DNA of 64,000 nucleotides, from the NCBI RefSeq assembly GCF_963583255.1, contig NC_084810.1, forward strand, positions 7,595,751 to 7,659,750, given 5' to 3'. The position numbers and the translations under genes were made by a program. The DNA comes from Pyrus communis (lineage: Eukaryota > Streptophyta > Magnoliopsida > Rosales > Rosaceae). The notes beneath the pieces are model-generated. The model worked only from the letters and a program-made list of their open reading frames with translations. It made no database searches and was not told the origin of the DNA. This document shows positions 46,217-60,115 of the stretch, piece after piece (within the stretch, counting starts at the first letter, position 1; each line of letters begins with the position of its first letter).

Positions 46217-49200
46217 CTACTTGCCCGCATACCAGTTTTGTGCACACTTGGCATCAACGGCAAGGTCGACTTTAAGATTATTCTTGCCGTTGAAGGGAAA
46301 AGACATGCACTCAACAACTAATTTCTTTGCTTCCTCAGCAGAATCTGATGGCCCTTCGAGGATCACTTCATCATGAACCTGCTTTCCAGATAAAGGTTAT
46401 TTCCACAATTCTTGTCAAAGCTACTATTTGTTTTATTTAACCCTTTGATTAAATATTCAACTGTCAACCGGAAGGCACGCAAACTCGTTCAAATTCTCAC
46501 AGTAATTTAAGGGTTGAATAAATGTTGCGCTAGAAAGAGAAACTTGAAACTATTCAATGAGAATGAAAATGCATAAAGGAACATGTGAATCCAAGATTAA
46601 ATATGAAGATTTCTAACAGAAGAAATTAAGCGAGGAAAACATGATTTAGAAGGATGCTTTCAGATATAGAGCTGGAAAAGAAATGGCGACATGTTCTGCT
46701 GTCTGATTAACTTAAGAAATGATGCATTTATTTCCACACTATACTGCTTATAACACCCTCCCTCCTTGTAAATTTCTTAAAATTTTCCATTACACCCACA
46801 TCTAAATTTAAATTATAGAAATTTTTAAAACCTGGAAAAACAATTTAATGGGCCGGCATGACCGGCCTCTCAACAAGGGAAGACAAGGAAAAACTGGGAA
46901 AGGGGTGAAGGAGAAAGCAGGGGAGAAGGAAGCCAATAAAATTCTTTTATTCCATAAAGAAAAGGGTAAATAAGAGTAAAATGGATAATATTTAGAGGGA
47001 TACACAGTGCAAAAAAAACTACCCATCAAAACATAATATCTAAATCTTTTAAAACAACCAAATTACATACATTCAAGGACAAGGAACTGCGCTCAGATGG
47101 TCAACTAAGATGAAAATTGTTTTTGCACACATTTCTAGACATTATAAAAACTTACTGAGAAATCAACAAAGACAGAGAGCCAGATAATGTGGCTTGAAAG
47201 GGCACAAGAAGATAGTACTTCCACTTAATTTCGACGAAGGACATAATGCGAGATCAAAATAGGACATTATGGGAGAGAAAACTAAGCAAACACAGAATCT
47301 AAAAATACAAATATTATGTGTGTATTTTGTTTTGACCCCCTTTACTCATATTTTTCTCACCTACCAAATCTCAGAGTATAATACCATGACATCACACTGC
47401 TTTCCATCATTTATTAGAAAATGTGTAAGAGAAAATTTTACCCTCATGAAGCAGATTTTATATATTTTCCGGATGCCTTAAATCTGAGCATTTAGTACTT
47501 AAATCTGGGCATTTAGTATTTATAGTGCTGTGTATTCTTTTCTAGATTGATTATGAAATTCATATTTTTGCTCCTGTGTTGATAGTCTTATATCTAGTTT
47601 AATATCTAAGGGAATCAGGAGTTAACCTGTAAAAGCAGCCTCCACCCAAGTTCATTCAAACGTGCATTCTTGGATATTTCTAACATAGCACACATGGCAA
47701 CATCAGCAGCACTGCCCTGTTACAGTCACACAACCAAAATCTCACATGACTACAGAGGGAGGAGAGGAAAGATGAGGGGAAGCGAGGGAACAGGAGGTGA
47801 GTGGTGGGGAGAAAAGACAAGGAAATGCTCTGGAAGAACCTGCACTGGTGTATTGATAGCAGCCCTTTCAATATGACCTCTTAGAGCACGTTTATCACGA
47901 GATACTGCTGGGAACTGGCGAGCCCGTCCAAGTAATGTGTGAACACATCTATTTTCTATAGCTTCTTTTTTACGTTCTTCTTGCCAAATAAGCACTTCTT
48001 GTCTTTCTTTGTACCACAGTTTAACTGTGTTTTCTGCTTCCTGAACCGATACCTGGAACCACCATACCATAGCGGATCATTCAAATTGATAAAGAAACAA
48101 TATAAATATCTTATTATGCTTCAAGCTTAGGGCATGTTTACTTGCAAGGAATGGAAATGGAAGGAACGGATTTGTTCCCATACCCATACAAAGCAAGTAA
48201 ACATGCCATTAGTGTTGCAAGATTACCTTCCAATCCCGGGAAAGCCCAACTGGAGTTTTCCCATATGCAATGGAAAAGTTAAGCATTTTAGCTTTCCTTC
48301 TTTCAGAAGCAAAGTTATCCTGAATATGGAATATTATTGTATCAGAAGATAGTGGTCAGAGTAAAATCTATAACAGTAACCGCATGCAACAAACCAGATT
48401 AGACTGGCAAAAAAACAACCCCAAATATCAAAATGTTACATGCTAATAGATGGTATCTGTATTAAACTACAAAATCAATGTATCAGCCGTCCAAATTGGA
48501 AAATATGCAACATGAAATTAGGCAAAATAAATTTATATAAAGTAACAAATCAATTTTAAAGGGTGCCCACCGCATGAGGCTCTCACCAAGGGGGTCTAGG
48601 GAGCACAAAATTTAACAAAAAAACTAGAAAACTCAAATATATAAGCTTCGTAGTTGCTAATGAAAAAAGAAGAAAAACAAATGTGTTGTATTTTCATACA
48701 ATGTCTACCCCAAGTCCCATCATTGTAGGAAGAAGTATTTAATTCATTCTAAAACGAAGTTTCATCTTTTAGTTCATGGCACAGCAGTTTCATTTTAGGG
48801 AGAAGAAAACCCTTCCCGATTAAGACTAAGGCAAAGGCAATAATACTACTGAATTGTGCCTTTTACTTGCTTCATTATTTTCCAATGGTATAATACTCTA
48901 AACCTCGCCCCAAGCCCTCACCATTTAAACAAGTTTATATCCTTTTGAGACTTTCACTCTCTCAAACAAAACATTGCCAACTTCATGAAACAAACAGGGA
49001 GCAACAGAAAGAATTATACAGCATTTTCTTCTCCAAGGTTAAATTATAATGATCAATGCTCATATTTTTTGCTTCTTTTGGCGAAGAAATCTTTCTTTTT
49101 GCTTCCTAAGGCGAAGAAATTTTCTTCTCACAAAACTCATTTTCCAACTATCATCTCAAATAAATCCTCACTACTACACTAGGAAAAAAGATTATACTGT

Positions 49201-52200
49201 TTTACCTTCAATAATGGAACTGGGGGTTTCTCTTCGCCAGGTTGAGGATCCCACTCAAGTAGCACTTCTTCATTCTCAACGGCATCACGAATATGCTGGT
49301 ACATGTTCATTGCAGTCCTTGAATGAAAATCTCCACCAGCTTTGAAGGCATCCAACATACTTGTACAGTTGGAAAGATGAGCAAGAATCCTGAGTTCGAG
49401 CTGTCATACGAACACATCAATTAAATATTTAAAATCATGAATTAAGTAAGCAGATAATACAGACAACACACCTGTCCATAATCAGCAACAATAAGAGAAT
49501 TCCCAGGTGCAGCTACAAAAGCCTGGCGGATCTTATACCGGTCTTTCTCCAAAGCAGGTTGGTTCTGAGTCAGGAGAACCAAAAAAAAAAAAAGGATGAA
49601 CATGCATACCTCCCAAGTTTCCACTAGAGTTGGAGACACTGGTTACAAGCAAGATATTTAATTGAAAATCATTGATGTTTTATTAAGTGATCAGGAAACC
49701 AAGGGAAGCTGGCCATCCAGATTTCATCCTTATTGAATGGTGGATGTCTTGGATAAAGCATTGATGGCATCTACATTTAAATAGATCACAATAAAAAGTT
49801 GACAGAACTAATAATACCTGTAAATTAGGCCTCCTCGCGGACAGACGCCCCGTTTCTGTGTTGATATTTAGAGAACAATGAATTCGCTTATTCTTGCCTG
49901 ATATATTACTGCTCTGTAGTAGAAAAAAACCAATTTCATTGTAAACATCCACATAAATTTTCAGTTCATAAACTCAAGAATGAGGAGTTAGCTTGCCAAT
50001 AGTGGAGGTTTAATAAGCATAAAAAGTATGAAATAATGGCCGAAATGACCTGCAAAGGAAGGATGAAGTTGGATATCAAGGAATCAATAGAGCAAACTTG
50101 GCATAAAGCAGCAATGGCGTGGCAAGCTTCCTTCCCTTTCCCCTTCTCCTCTTTCTCAAATGCTTTAAAAGCTGTTCCATAAGCAGATATATCAACCTCA
50201 GACATATCCTCTTGTGTTCCCAAATATTCAGCATCCACTGTCTCACAAGCATCTCCAACATCTCCCTGGTCATCATCCACAAAATGAAATTCTGAAGAGA
50301 CCTTCCCAGATAAAATTTTCAAAGCATCTCCACCAACTGAGGGCCAACCACTTGCTGTGTAAATCTCAGCTGGAAGATTGGAAACAATATTATGCAGAGT
50401 AATATTGCGAAATTTTGAGGCTGTATTCTTCCCTTCTTCAATCACTCCATCAATGTTTGGAACTCTGAAGGTCTTCTCCGTTGGAAGAAACTGGTTGGAG
50501 TCCTTTCTGTAACAGGAAACAATCAGGTCAAATTTATAAAGCTTTCTTGTCTCCATCAGGCTAGGGGGAACAGAAGTAAGATTCTTTTTTGCTATTATCC
50601 CTGCATTTGAATAGCGTAAAAATTAAAGATTCTATTCAAATGGGGGATAATTCAGGTTCCAAAAGACAGTCTCTAGAGTGAGTGATTGAATTTTCTTTTG
50701 GTTACGATAAAAATAGTTCCAACGGATAGCTTTGCTTTTACTAGTAGACCTCATTGTATTAGTATACCTCATCGGGACAGTAGAGGTTCATTTTCAATCA
50801 TACAAAAGCACTTACCTAAAATCTTTCCTTTCTAGCCTAAGTTTTAAATTTTAACTTGACGATTAAATAAAGGAGACTGAGAGTATTTTCTTCTCACATG
50901 AATCAAATTGTCATAAAATTTCGTAACTATTTCTGCTTCCTGCGCATGTAGTCATGCTAAGCATATGCTGCCCTTAACTATTAAGACCAGCAAAGCATAG
51001 TGGTGAACAGTTCTGACATAAGATTGTAAACTTTTAACCTTTGATACTTCCTCTTATCCAGAAGAAAAGAAAAACAAAAGGACACAACTTATGAGAACTA
51101 AGCATATCTATAACCATATCATAGGATAAAATAAAGTATTCAGCTCAGAAAGCTTCTATAACAGGTGAAACTTTCAAAAGCCCAGACAAATAGCAATGGA
51201 TGATAAGCTCATTATGTCAACATCACTGTAGCACTAGACTTACTAAAGCGAATACGGTGTTGAAATAAAAACGTCAAGTAGATATTACAGTTTCTGTATT
51301 TAGAAGCAAGTAAACATGGTTTGTTGACTTCCATTCCACAGTCACCAACTAAAGCTGATATAACCAAAACATCAAAATAGCATGCATTTAGTATCTTGCA
51401 CCCTGTAATTTGGAGTCTACCAAAATAATTACCTACAGCAAGATAATTATAACTAAACAGAATAAATTTATCAATTGAAATTTGAAATGTGTACCTATTT
51501 GCGATCCCACCAAAGAGGAGCTGGCGTAGTTGCACATCACTTCCCACATTCATGTAGTTGGCATCAGGGCAGTACCTAGACGCCCACCTGCGAAATCTGT
51601 TTGCAGCAATCTCTTGTTCTGCTTTGGCCAACTTCTCAATCTCAGCTAAATAATCCCGATTAACCAACATTCCCTCAGTTTCCATCTTAACTAAAAGCTT
51701 ACCAAATGGTCTCCAATATTTTTCATAGAAATTAAACATGGTTCCAGGTTCTGGTTTTCCATCAATTTTCCACTCCTTTTTGCTTAGTTGGTTTTTCATA
51801 CTCTCATAAAGCTTCAGTGTGCTTATTGAATCTAAGGCAGAATAACAAATCCATGGTTTTCTCTTTTCCCTTTGTAGCACTTCAACAGGGTCAATAATGG
51901 TCACTTTCCCATCACTTCCATCTTTCTTCACTTTCTTCCTGCCAAATATTGTTTTCATTGATATTTTACCAATCAAATCCTTCTCATCACTCAGTTGCGC
52001 CCCAGACATGACCTTTGGGTCATGTGAAAGTGCTTCAAGAGAATAACCACCTTTTAACCGCCTTGATGAATCCCACAAGCGAGCCATGTGCATCGTGTCG
52101 GCATGGAAACCAGAAAGCTTAATCCCATAGTTCTCTATTACATGGTTATCAAAGCTATAATTGTGCCAAACCTACAAAAGATAGGGGACTGTCATTGTCG

Positions 52201-54902
52201 AGTTTATTTCTCAACAGGCATCTTCCATGTATGGTGAAACACCAGCCAAGTAATTTTCCAGGCTAAGAGAGAAAAGCACATACCAATTAAAACAGCCAAC
52301 AGTAGTCAATAAGAAAAAAGGATATAAGACCAATCTTATTAAGAGGAAAATAAAACAGAGAAGAAAGAAAATAGAGCTGAGTAGCACTTTTATATATGAT
52401 TATTGGGAAAATTTTCGACACAAGGCATTGATCCTTTATCAGTCAGAAACAGAAGCAGTTCTGAAAAACAAAAAGTTCATTTAGCCTGAAGTCACTAAGG
52501 TATTGAAACATGTCCTGTGGATGAGTTTGGAACAAACTGATATTTCTATCAATTGACAACAGCAATGACCAAAATGCATAAAGAGAACAGAGAAAATGCT
52601 CGCAAAAATAGAAAATCATTTACCAACAATAGCATTGTGCAAAGCAACAGGTAATAGTAAACATCTGATTACTGTGACTAAGTTTTTCAGAAATAAAAAG
52701 TTGGGCCTTTTAAAAAAGCTACTCCCACCCTCAATCACGGGCTCACTGCCCAGTTGTCCGTAGACGTATACAGTAAAATTTTGAGTTCCAAGCTCCAGGC
52801 CCTCAATATGAATCAAATCTGTCAAAATCCTTGTGGTTTCATTGTCGAAAAACAAAATACAGTAGTCATGTCCCGAAAGTGCCACTATCTAACGATGATT
52901 AAGTTGTTTGCAAGATGCTGTGAGTCAAGACTATCTTAAAGGAAAGAAAAAGCAACCTTTTTGATGGAGGGATCTTCGAAAAATGGAGCAAACTCCATTA
53001 AAAGTTCCTTGCCACCACCATCAAGAACATCCACCCAAATACAAGACTTCCCATTTCCAAAATCCACATCTGGTCCAGAATAGATACTAAAACATATTAT
53101 TTCTCCATGATCAACAGGTGTTTCTAGCTTCACTTCTATATTCGCCACCTGTAAAAATTCTACTATTAGAAATTGCACAGTAGCTTGTAAATAAGAAATC
53201 TTAAACACCCAATACCCAATCACACATTTATTTTAAAAGAAAAGGCAATTGAAAAAAATTACGTGCAGACAGAACTTGTATCAATCAAAGTTAAGATAAA
53301 CTTGAAGCATATATACCTCCGTGTCACAGGCATGGACAAGATGCCTGTATTGATCTGTAAGCATCCTAACAATTTTTTTCGCATCAGGGACACTGTTGAC
53401 AACAAGAACCTTGTCATATATGCTACTAAGCTTCTCACGAAGATCTACCTCATTTACTGCTGTAGCAGCTTTAGTTTCAGAAGGTTTTTTAGCTGACTTG
53501 TCCCTTTGAATCACATGAGCAGCATCTACATGACCATTCACCTTCTTCTCTTTAATATTGTCAATCCCTCCAGAAGCTGACACATTCTGACGGTCCTGTC
53601 CATAACCATTCACCTTGTCCACTGTTATCTTATCAACCCTTCCATAAGCTGACACATTCTGATGGTCCCGTCCATGACCATTCACCTTGTTCACCTTAAT
53701 CTTGTCAATAGCTCCATAAGCCGACACATTCTGACTGCCCCGTCTGTAACCATTCACCTTGTCCGCTTTAATCTTGTCAATCCCTCCATAACCATTCACT
53801 TTGTCAACATTATTTCCTTCACCATGTGCTTTACCTGATTGTACCTCAGGAGAAGCCTCAGCCTCATGTATGTTTGCATAACTTTCACTGATTTGGTCAT
53901 CAGTTACTGATGTTTTGTAAAATGAGGCTTCGGACTTTACATCCAACTTATCATCCAAATGTAGGGAACCCTCATTCCTTTCTGGCGTATATGTTTCAAT
54001 ATTTACTCTACAGGATATGTTACTTCCATAAGGATTTTCCTTCACCTTCTCCTTTCTCAATGCCCAAGCCTCGTGTCTCCATGCTTTTCTATTATCGTTG
54101 GATTTTCTTTCGGGATTATAGTGAACTGGGTTGAAAGGGATTGTCGGATTACCTGAAATCCCAACATCAGCCTGGGCCGCGTAAGCCTGTGGTCTGCAAT
54201 GTTATCAATTCCAACATCACAGGCAGCAAAAGAATAAACAGACAGTACATCAATTTCTTCCTGCATTCCAAGTATGCAAAGGAAGCACAAAACATATAGG
54301 AAAACTTGAAAAGGAACCCGGCATTCCAATGAGTTGTGGAATTGAACTATATTTTCACATTAACAACTAACATCGAAATCCCAAAGACAACACCGACCCA
54401 TAAAACAATCCGCATTTGAGTTTCCCCACTTCCTACTCAAATTCCCCCTCCAATTCACAATAAATGCAAGTAATACTACATAGTTCCCAACAAATTAGTT
54501 CAGAAACAGTAAAATTAAAATGAAATAAATAAAATTCTCCCATAGTTCCACCAAGTAATTGAAGTTTAACTACAAACCAAACATTCATATAACTTCACAA
54601 CCATTTGTTTAATCCAAAACCATACACAAAGAACCCAAAACCTTTTCTAACATTAATATGGAATTTTTTTTTTTTTAAACCCAAAAAATAAATAAATCAG
54701 ATACGTATGGTGGAATATTCAAAAAAACCCAAATAGAAAAAGCTAGATCAGAAAGTAGTGAAATTTGAGTGAAGATTGAAGTTCACCTGGGACGAGTCCA
54801 CAGGGACCTGGACGAACGGGGACAGGTGCGGAATAAGGAGAAATAAGAAGGGCAAGATGGTCTTAAATGGCTGGTCTGGATGGAGGAGAACCCCAAAGCC
54901 AT
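46217..54902 (-). CDS. POLI: Organellar DNA polymerase I (POLIA/POLIB), chloroplast/mitochondrial
   Basis: Twelve exons (high to low): 54787-54902, 53317-54193, 52957-53148, 51495-52171, 50050-50506, 49818-49913, 49472-49564, 49206-49400, 48227-48319, 47840-48052, 47627-47716 and 46217-46378. All are GT-AG with phase kept, giving 1086 residues. The ATG at 54900-54902 begins MALGFSSIQTSHLRPS, a Ser/Arg-rich targeting peptide. A disordered region has 24-residue repeats (about 155-250). The 3'-5' exonuclease shows motif I CDTE (329-331), motif II VWHNYSFDNHV and motif III YSALD. The polymerase shows motif A IVADYGQ-LELR, motif B RRKAKMLNFSIAYG and motif C QVHDEVILE. All catalytic acidic residues are present, so it should be active in replicating and repairing plastid and mitochondrial DNA (family knowledge). 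Synteny with PBL23 favours POLIB and synteny with LTD favours POLIA, so I leave the suffix open. Confidence 0.96.
53527..53805 (-). repeat. Tandem 72-base (24-codon) repeat inside POLI exon 2
   Basis: Three full units and two partial ones, in frame. Each begins [DN]KVNG[YH] and contains QNVSAYG and DKI[KT]V. It lies between the targeting peptide and the exonuclease domain, a variable part of the family. Confidence 0.92.
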
Positions 54903-55075
54903 GAGGTTGGAAAGAGCAACTTTCCCCAGCTTACTGCTCCAACTGTGGCTTATAGAAGCGGCCGTCTTGCTAGCTTTGGGTGGCAAACCTGTAAATTAGG
55001 TGGCGTTTGTGGGGGAGTTATTTGAGGTCTGGGACTAGTGGGTCTGAGTTCGAAGCAGAAGAGCAGAGCATGGCC

Positions 55076-55077
<2 letters not shown>

Positions 55078-55109
<32 letters not shown>
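55078..55109. repeat. (GA)n microsatellite upstream of POLI
   Basis: About 16 GA units roughly 175-205 bases upstream of the start codon, read as CT on the coding strand; probably in the promoter or leader. Confidence 0.9.
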
Positions 55110-55112
<3 letters not shown>

Positions 55113-56298
55113 AAGAAGGTGAAGACTGCAGAGGCTCTCTCTAAACCCTGGGGTTTTCTAACTCGGAAAATTTAGGAAGAAAGCCAAATATTTAGAATAA
55201 TATTATATATGGCTGGCAAATATTTGTCTCTGCAATTTCTTAATATTAAAATTTGAAAATAATATACTAAATTTACGATTTTAGGCCTAAGAGGTTTGGA
55301 GTTTTTCAGATGTGCCACTCTTGTAGTCCTCTAATTCTAAACATGTGATTTATTGAATTTTCTTCTTTTCCTTAGACACAGGATTAGGCCAACTAATGTC
55401 AGTGTGTTAGCCTCTTGCACCCAAATTAGATGTTAACATATGGTATAGTTCTGGACAAGTCTATTGGGACACAGTTGAAATTTTAAAATTTTTAATTTAC
55501 TTATTTCGGATCTAGATTTGTTGAGGTTTGAACTTATGTTCGTTTTGAAATGATTCAAAACTAATTGAGCTCGATGAGATGTATTTTGTGTTTCCTTTAC
55601 TTTTATTTGTTATTTTCATTAATTTTTTAATTTCATGTCCAAAAATGAAAAAAAAATATAGTAGGTGAAAAAATATTTCTGAGTCCACTAGCACTAGAGT
55701 TAAAAAGATGAATATCGTAATTTTACGAATTATATAAATAATTATTAACAAATTTATTTTATTTTTCTTGACAACCTTTTTGTCCTTGATAACCCATGAA
55801 GAGAAAAAAGAGGATAGAACTGTAATTTTGAAGTGACTGCGATGATTAGGGTATAACGTTGTCTCTCCTAATTTCATAGATGAATTAATTTAATTATAAT
55901 GATGAGTACTTGGGGCCACTTATATTCTAATATTCTAAAATATTAAAAGTAGTTTGGTGCCACCAAAGCTAATGGCTGTACCTTGTCACTGATGATGAAA
56001 CTTGGCCAATAATCGAATCATGAATAATTGCTAATTTGTTTGGTTAGAGTATGTTTAATGAACACGAACAAACTCTACTATGCGAAAGTCGTATTTTCAG
56101 GAGATGCTGTGAAACAATTAAAATTCTATTTTAACGAGCTAAATTCAAAAAAATCGTTGCAAGAGATGTTATAAAATAATCAATATTCAAAATAAATAGT
56201 CAAGCAATTATTTACTTCCTAAATATTAAAAAATAATCACACTTAAGAGTGGACCTTTGATCAAGGAGAATAGGAAGAGAGAGAATGTTGTTTTAGAA
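55110..56298. other. Intergenic DNA upstream of POLI
   Basis: AT-rich; a 121-codon minus-strand frame (55512-55877) is low-complexity and not supported. I see no element with clear ends. Confidence 0.5.
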
Positions 56299-56497
56299 GG
56301 AAAAGGATCTTTTCCGAATCTCTTCCACCTAATTCTTCTTATCAAACAATTTGGATCCTTAAAAATTAATCAAAAGGCTAAAAACACGAGTCCACTTTAA
56401 AAGTTATGATAACTTTAGCCGTTTGATCAAATTTCAAGGGTCCGAATTGCTTGATGAGAATGATTAGGTGGAAAGGATCTGGAGAGGATCTCTTTCC
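56299..56497. mobile_element. Mutator-type MITE, copy 2 (199 bp)
   Basis: Same family as 1855-2051: ggaaaaggatct at the left and ggaaagagatcc read from the right, with the shared interior 'aagttatgataactttagccg'. Perfect 9-base direct repeats gttttagaa lie at 56290-56298 and 56498-56506. Confidence 0.88.
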
Positions 56498-56506
56498 GTT
56501 TTAGAA

Positions 56507-57283
56507 AATGAGTGAGTTGAGTTTGAATTGTTAATAAAAAAATTATTCAAAATTTGTTAAAATGGAAAGTGTTAGAGAAAAAGTTAAACTGAGTAGCAAA
56601 AAAATCATCATTTTTTTTTTTTTTTTGGGGTCATCCTAACGCCAAGGGGAAAGGCCCAGTCTTGTAAGAGGCGAGCTCCATTGGTTGTTGAGGGCCTAGC
56701 GTTTGATTGGATGGAGGCAAATATATAGAAAGTCTTTAGTGAGGGGGTTGTTGTAAATCAGTAGGTTCAAGGAGTACCAAAAAAAGTGTTAAGGGCAGTG
56801 AGACATTTACGGATAATGAGAAGCTTAAAAGATGAAGGTTGTATTACAATAAAATGAACAGTTATTCTTTACATTTAAATAGCAACTATTTACTTGCTAA
56901 ATATTAAAAAATAATAATAATAATAAGCATTATGTTTTCATTACTGGTGACTTTGGGATTCATTATTGGTCACTTTATAAAGTTTGACCATTTTCAATTG
57001 TTGGGTTAAAATCTAAAATTAGGTTTTAAATCCACCTAAATTGTCTCCAACCATTGGTTCTAAAATAAGTTTTAAGATAACTTAAAATTTGGGGAGATTT
57101 AGCCCAAAAAAGGGGCCAAACCATTTTTCTAGCTCACCACTGTGCGTGGACACGCCGGACCCAAGTCCAGTCTCGATGCACTAACGTGCCCGACGCTCTC
57201 TTCCACGCATCACAAGCGATAGGGCAATCAACGCAGAGGCCCAACAGGTTGACGCATGTCAGTCACTTGCATGAGCAAACGGT

Positions 57284-57322
<39 letters not shown>

Positions 57323-57620
57323 TGATCCAATGATTGGAAATAATGGGTCGTTGGTTGATCCTATGGTCCATATTCAAATTCTTTTTTTTTTTTTTAATTT
57401 GATTTACAAGTACATTAAATTCAACGACTAAGATCAAATATAGACAAATTTAACGATAAAAAAAAGATCTAAAATATTTTCATCGGGTATGTTTAGTAAT
57501 TTCTCATTATTTATCGGAATTTAAATAGTTTTTGGTTGAAATGTTTAAATAAACTTGGGTAATCTACATAAATTTGATTTTTTTTTTAATTTTACCAAAA
57601 AGAAAATTAGCCGAAATTTA
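56507..57620. other. Repeat-derived intergenic DNA
   Basis: It contains a T run near 56611-56626 and another of about 37 T at 57284-57320, and AT-rich sequence of MITE character ('gggttaaaatctaaaattagg', 57003-57100) related to the duplicated unit further right. No gene. Confidence 0.45.
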
Positions 57621-58118
57621 TTTTTTAATAATCTCCGACTAAATTTAAGCGAAAATCATTGGAGGAGGAAAACTGTTTTTGGGTTAAAATCTAAATTTTA
57701 ACCCCAACTTTTGGAGTTGTTCATAGGGTTAGGGCTAGAATTTTCCTAGGATTAGTGTTTTCATGCATGTTTAACTTCAGACATTTGCCGTATTTTTTAA
57801 AATCAAATTTACAAATTAAATAATGTAGTTATTGATAATTGAATTGTCAGGTATTGATTAACGTGCCTATTTTTTAATAATCTCCGACTAAATTTAAGCG
57901 AAAATCATTGGAGGAGGAAAACTGTTTTTGGGTTAAAATCTAAATTTTAACCCCAACTTTTGGAGTTGTTCATAGGGTTAGGGCTAGAATTTTCCTAGGA
58001 TTAGTGTTTTCATGCATGTTTAACTTCAGACATTTGACGTATTTTTTTAAATCAAATTTACAAATTAAATAATGTAGTTATTGATAATTGAATTGTCAGG
58101 TATTGATTAACGTGCCTA
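57621..58118. repeat. Tandem direct duplication, unit 249 bases
   Basis: 57621-57869 and 57870-58118 are nearly identical, both running from 'ttttttaataatctccgac' to 'gattaacgtgcctat'. The differences I see are c/a in 'catttg(c/a)cgta' and one shifted T/A in the run that follows, so the duplication is recent. Confidence 0.93.
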
Positions 58119-58726
58119 TTTTCTATTGGTGACACATTATTTAATTTGTAAATTTATTTTAAAATTTTGATATCTCTAACATCACTCTCTTTTAAATGGC
58201 AGGGGAAAAAAAGTGCAAAACCCTAGTGTCCTTTTTTCGTATTCTTCAAAACCCTACTGCTCTTTGGCGGGAAATCCTGGCACTGTAAAAGTCAGCAAGC
58301 GGCAAACATAGTTTGTCTACCACCGAACTTTACTAACACAAACAGTACCTGCTACATCCATTTGACAGCACCTCTTTTTATTTGAACTGGACACACAAAA
58401 ACCTTATAATATAATTCGTGCCTTTTTCATTTCCCGATCAACAAAGTTCATCTCATATTTTTAATTATAGAACTTTCACACACTATCTTATTTTCATGTT
58501 CATTCCCTGTTTATTTCTCGCATTCAATTTAAATAATGTAAATGAAAATAAAAAACAAAAATAACTAAGAATGATAGGAAGAGAAAATAATGTGTAGAAA
58601 TCATTTTTTTTTTTTAATATTGAAGAATAAAAATGCATGGAATTTGACATTGGTGCAACAATTAGCACACAACTGAAAATAATCTTGAAACCAAATGAAT
58701 GAAATCATGCTATTTATGCATGTTGT
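58119..58726. other. Intergenic DNA, nothing recognised
   Basis: AT-rich, no open frame with features and no clear element ends. Confidence 0.5.
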
Positions 58727-59232
58727 TCTAAAAATCTCTACCTAGTCCTCATTTAGGCTTTAGGTGGTTGGCCACCTCTTCGGATAATTTCTAGGCATTT
58801 GAAAATTAAGAAAATGTGCCTAAACCTCCTTAGACGTCTGTCTAGTCCGCCTAGGTGTCTGCATAGCCCGTTTGGACTTACCTAGGCACTCGCCTAAGTC
58901 CCAACTCTCATTTAGACAAAAAATCGTCAAATTTCATTTTAGATTTTGTTTTTGTTAAATAAATTGTAAGAGACTTGTTGAATGCTTAGATGAACATTCA
59001 TTATTTGTTTGTTCCCCATATTTTCAACATGTTAAAACACTTTAATCTATATGTCATTTTATTTTGTGTATCCTAATACAATTATGCATTTTTATAAGTA
59101 TAAATAAACACTTATTTATACAAATATGTAATAAATTTACTTAAATTCGCCTAGTCACTTAGGCCCCACCTAGCCGGTAGACGCTAGCCTTCAACCCACC
59201 ACCCAATTAACGCTTAACATATTTTAGAACCT
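58727..59232. mobile_element. Non-autonomous element of the 'cctagg' family, copy 2
   Basis: Ends gttctaaaa and, at the right, ttttagaac. The interior has many cctagg/gcctag motifs and shares ordered blocks with 19036-19400, including 'ggttggccacct', 'taatttctaggcatttgaaa' and 'taataaatttacttaaattcgcc'. It is the longer of the two copies. No target duplication is visible. Confidence 0.6.
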
Positions 59233-59269
59233 TGTCTATACATCAATCTACACAAAAATAAATACACAC

Positions 59270-60115
59270 GTGCACCCTAATTCTAGCCTCACTCCTTTAA
59301 CTGGGGCAAGCTTGTTCTCTTTTTGGGCCATTTGGGCCTACCTATTCAAAGTGCCTCACCCTTCCCCAATTATTTAATTGAGATAAGGTTGATAAAAAAG
59401 AACCGAATTGCATATTAACTACAATCAAGTTTTGAAAAAGCATCATGCTTAGTCACAAATACTTTTATCTAATTCGACTTGTCATGACATTTTGGTAGGT
59501 ATCACTCATGACTTGTGAAATTAAATTAACTTATAGTTAATTTCACTACCAGTCTTAGTCTTAGTTAAAACCTAAGAGGTCACACACCTATGGTAGTACT
59601 AACAATATTATATGAATAATAATTAAACAATTAATTGTAATTATATATACTATAGTGAATTGTTAATTATATAGGATCAAAATACATGAGTTTATTGGAC
59701 ATAGGGGTGGGCATGGGCATAGGCGGGGCCCAAATATTGCCATATCAAATTTTCAATATGGATAAGTTTCTCACCCTCCTACACTCCTTTAATCCTTCAT
59801 GCACACTATGAATCAGACACACGTAAATATTTGTACTTTATATTGAGGGGTAATGATGGCTGCAATTTGACATTGTTACAACAATTAGCACAAACTGAAA
59901 GAGTTGTCGAAACCAACTAAACAATCATACTATCTCTGCATTAGTTTGCACAATAATTAAATGCATATGTGAATCAGGCTAGTTGTCTAGGACCATGTTT
60001 CCACTACATGCATCTTAGTTCGAACCTCGCTCCCATTTGAATTGGGGTAAGCTTGTTCTCTTTTTGGGCCATTTGAGCCTGCCTAGTTAAACTGCCTCAC
60101 CCTTCCCCTATTCTT
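59270..60115. repeat. Two copies of a SINE-like 3' segment
   Basis: The segment 'ggggcaagcttgttctctttttgggccatttgg' to 'gcctcacccttcccc' occurs at 59299-59376 and again at 60044-60109 with few differences. The second is preceded by a tRNA-like part with agttcgaacctcgc as B box. I see no gene between them. Confidence 0.65.

Noticed and set aside
54783..54986. Upstream start of POLI at 54986
   Set aside because: The codon there is TTG; the first in-frame ATG, at 54900-54902, gives the expected targeting peptide.
55512..55877. 121-codon minus-strand frame
   Set aside because: Rich in Ile, Phe and Lys from AT-rich DNA, with no conserved features.
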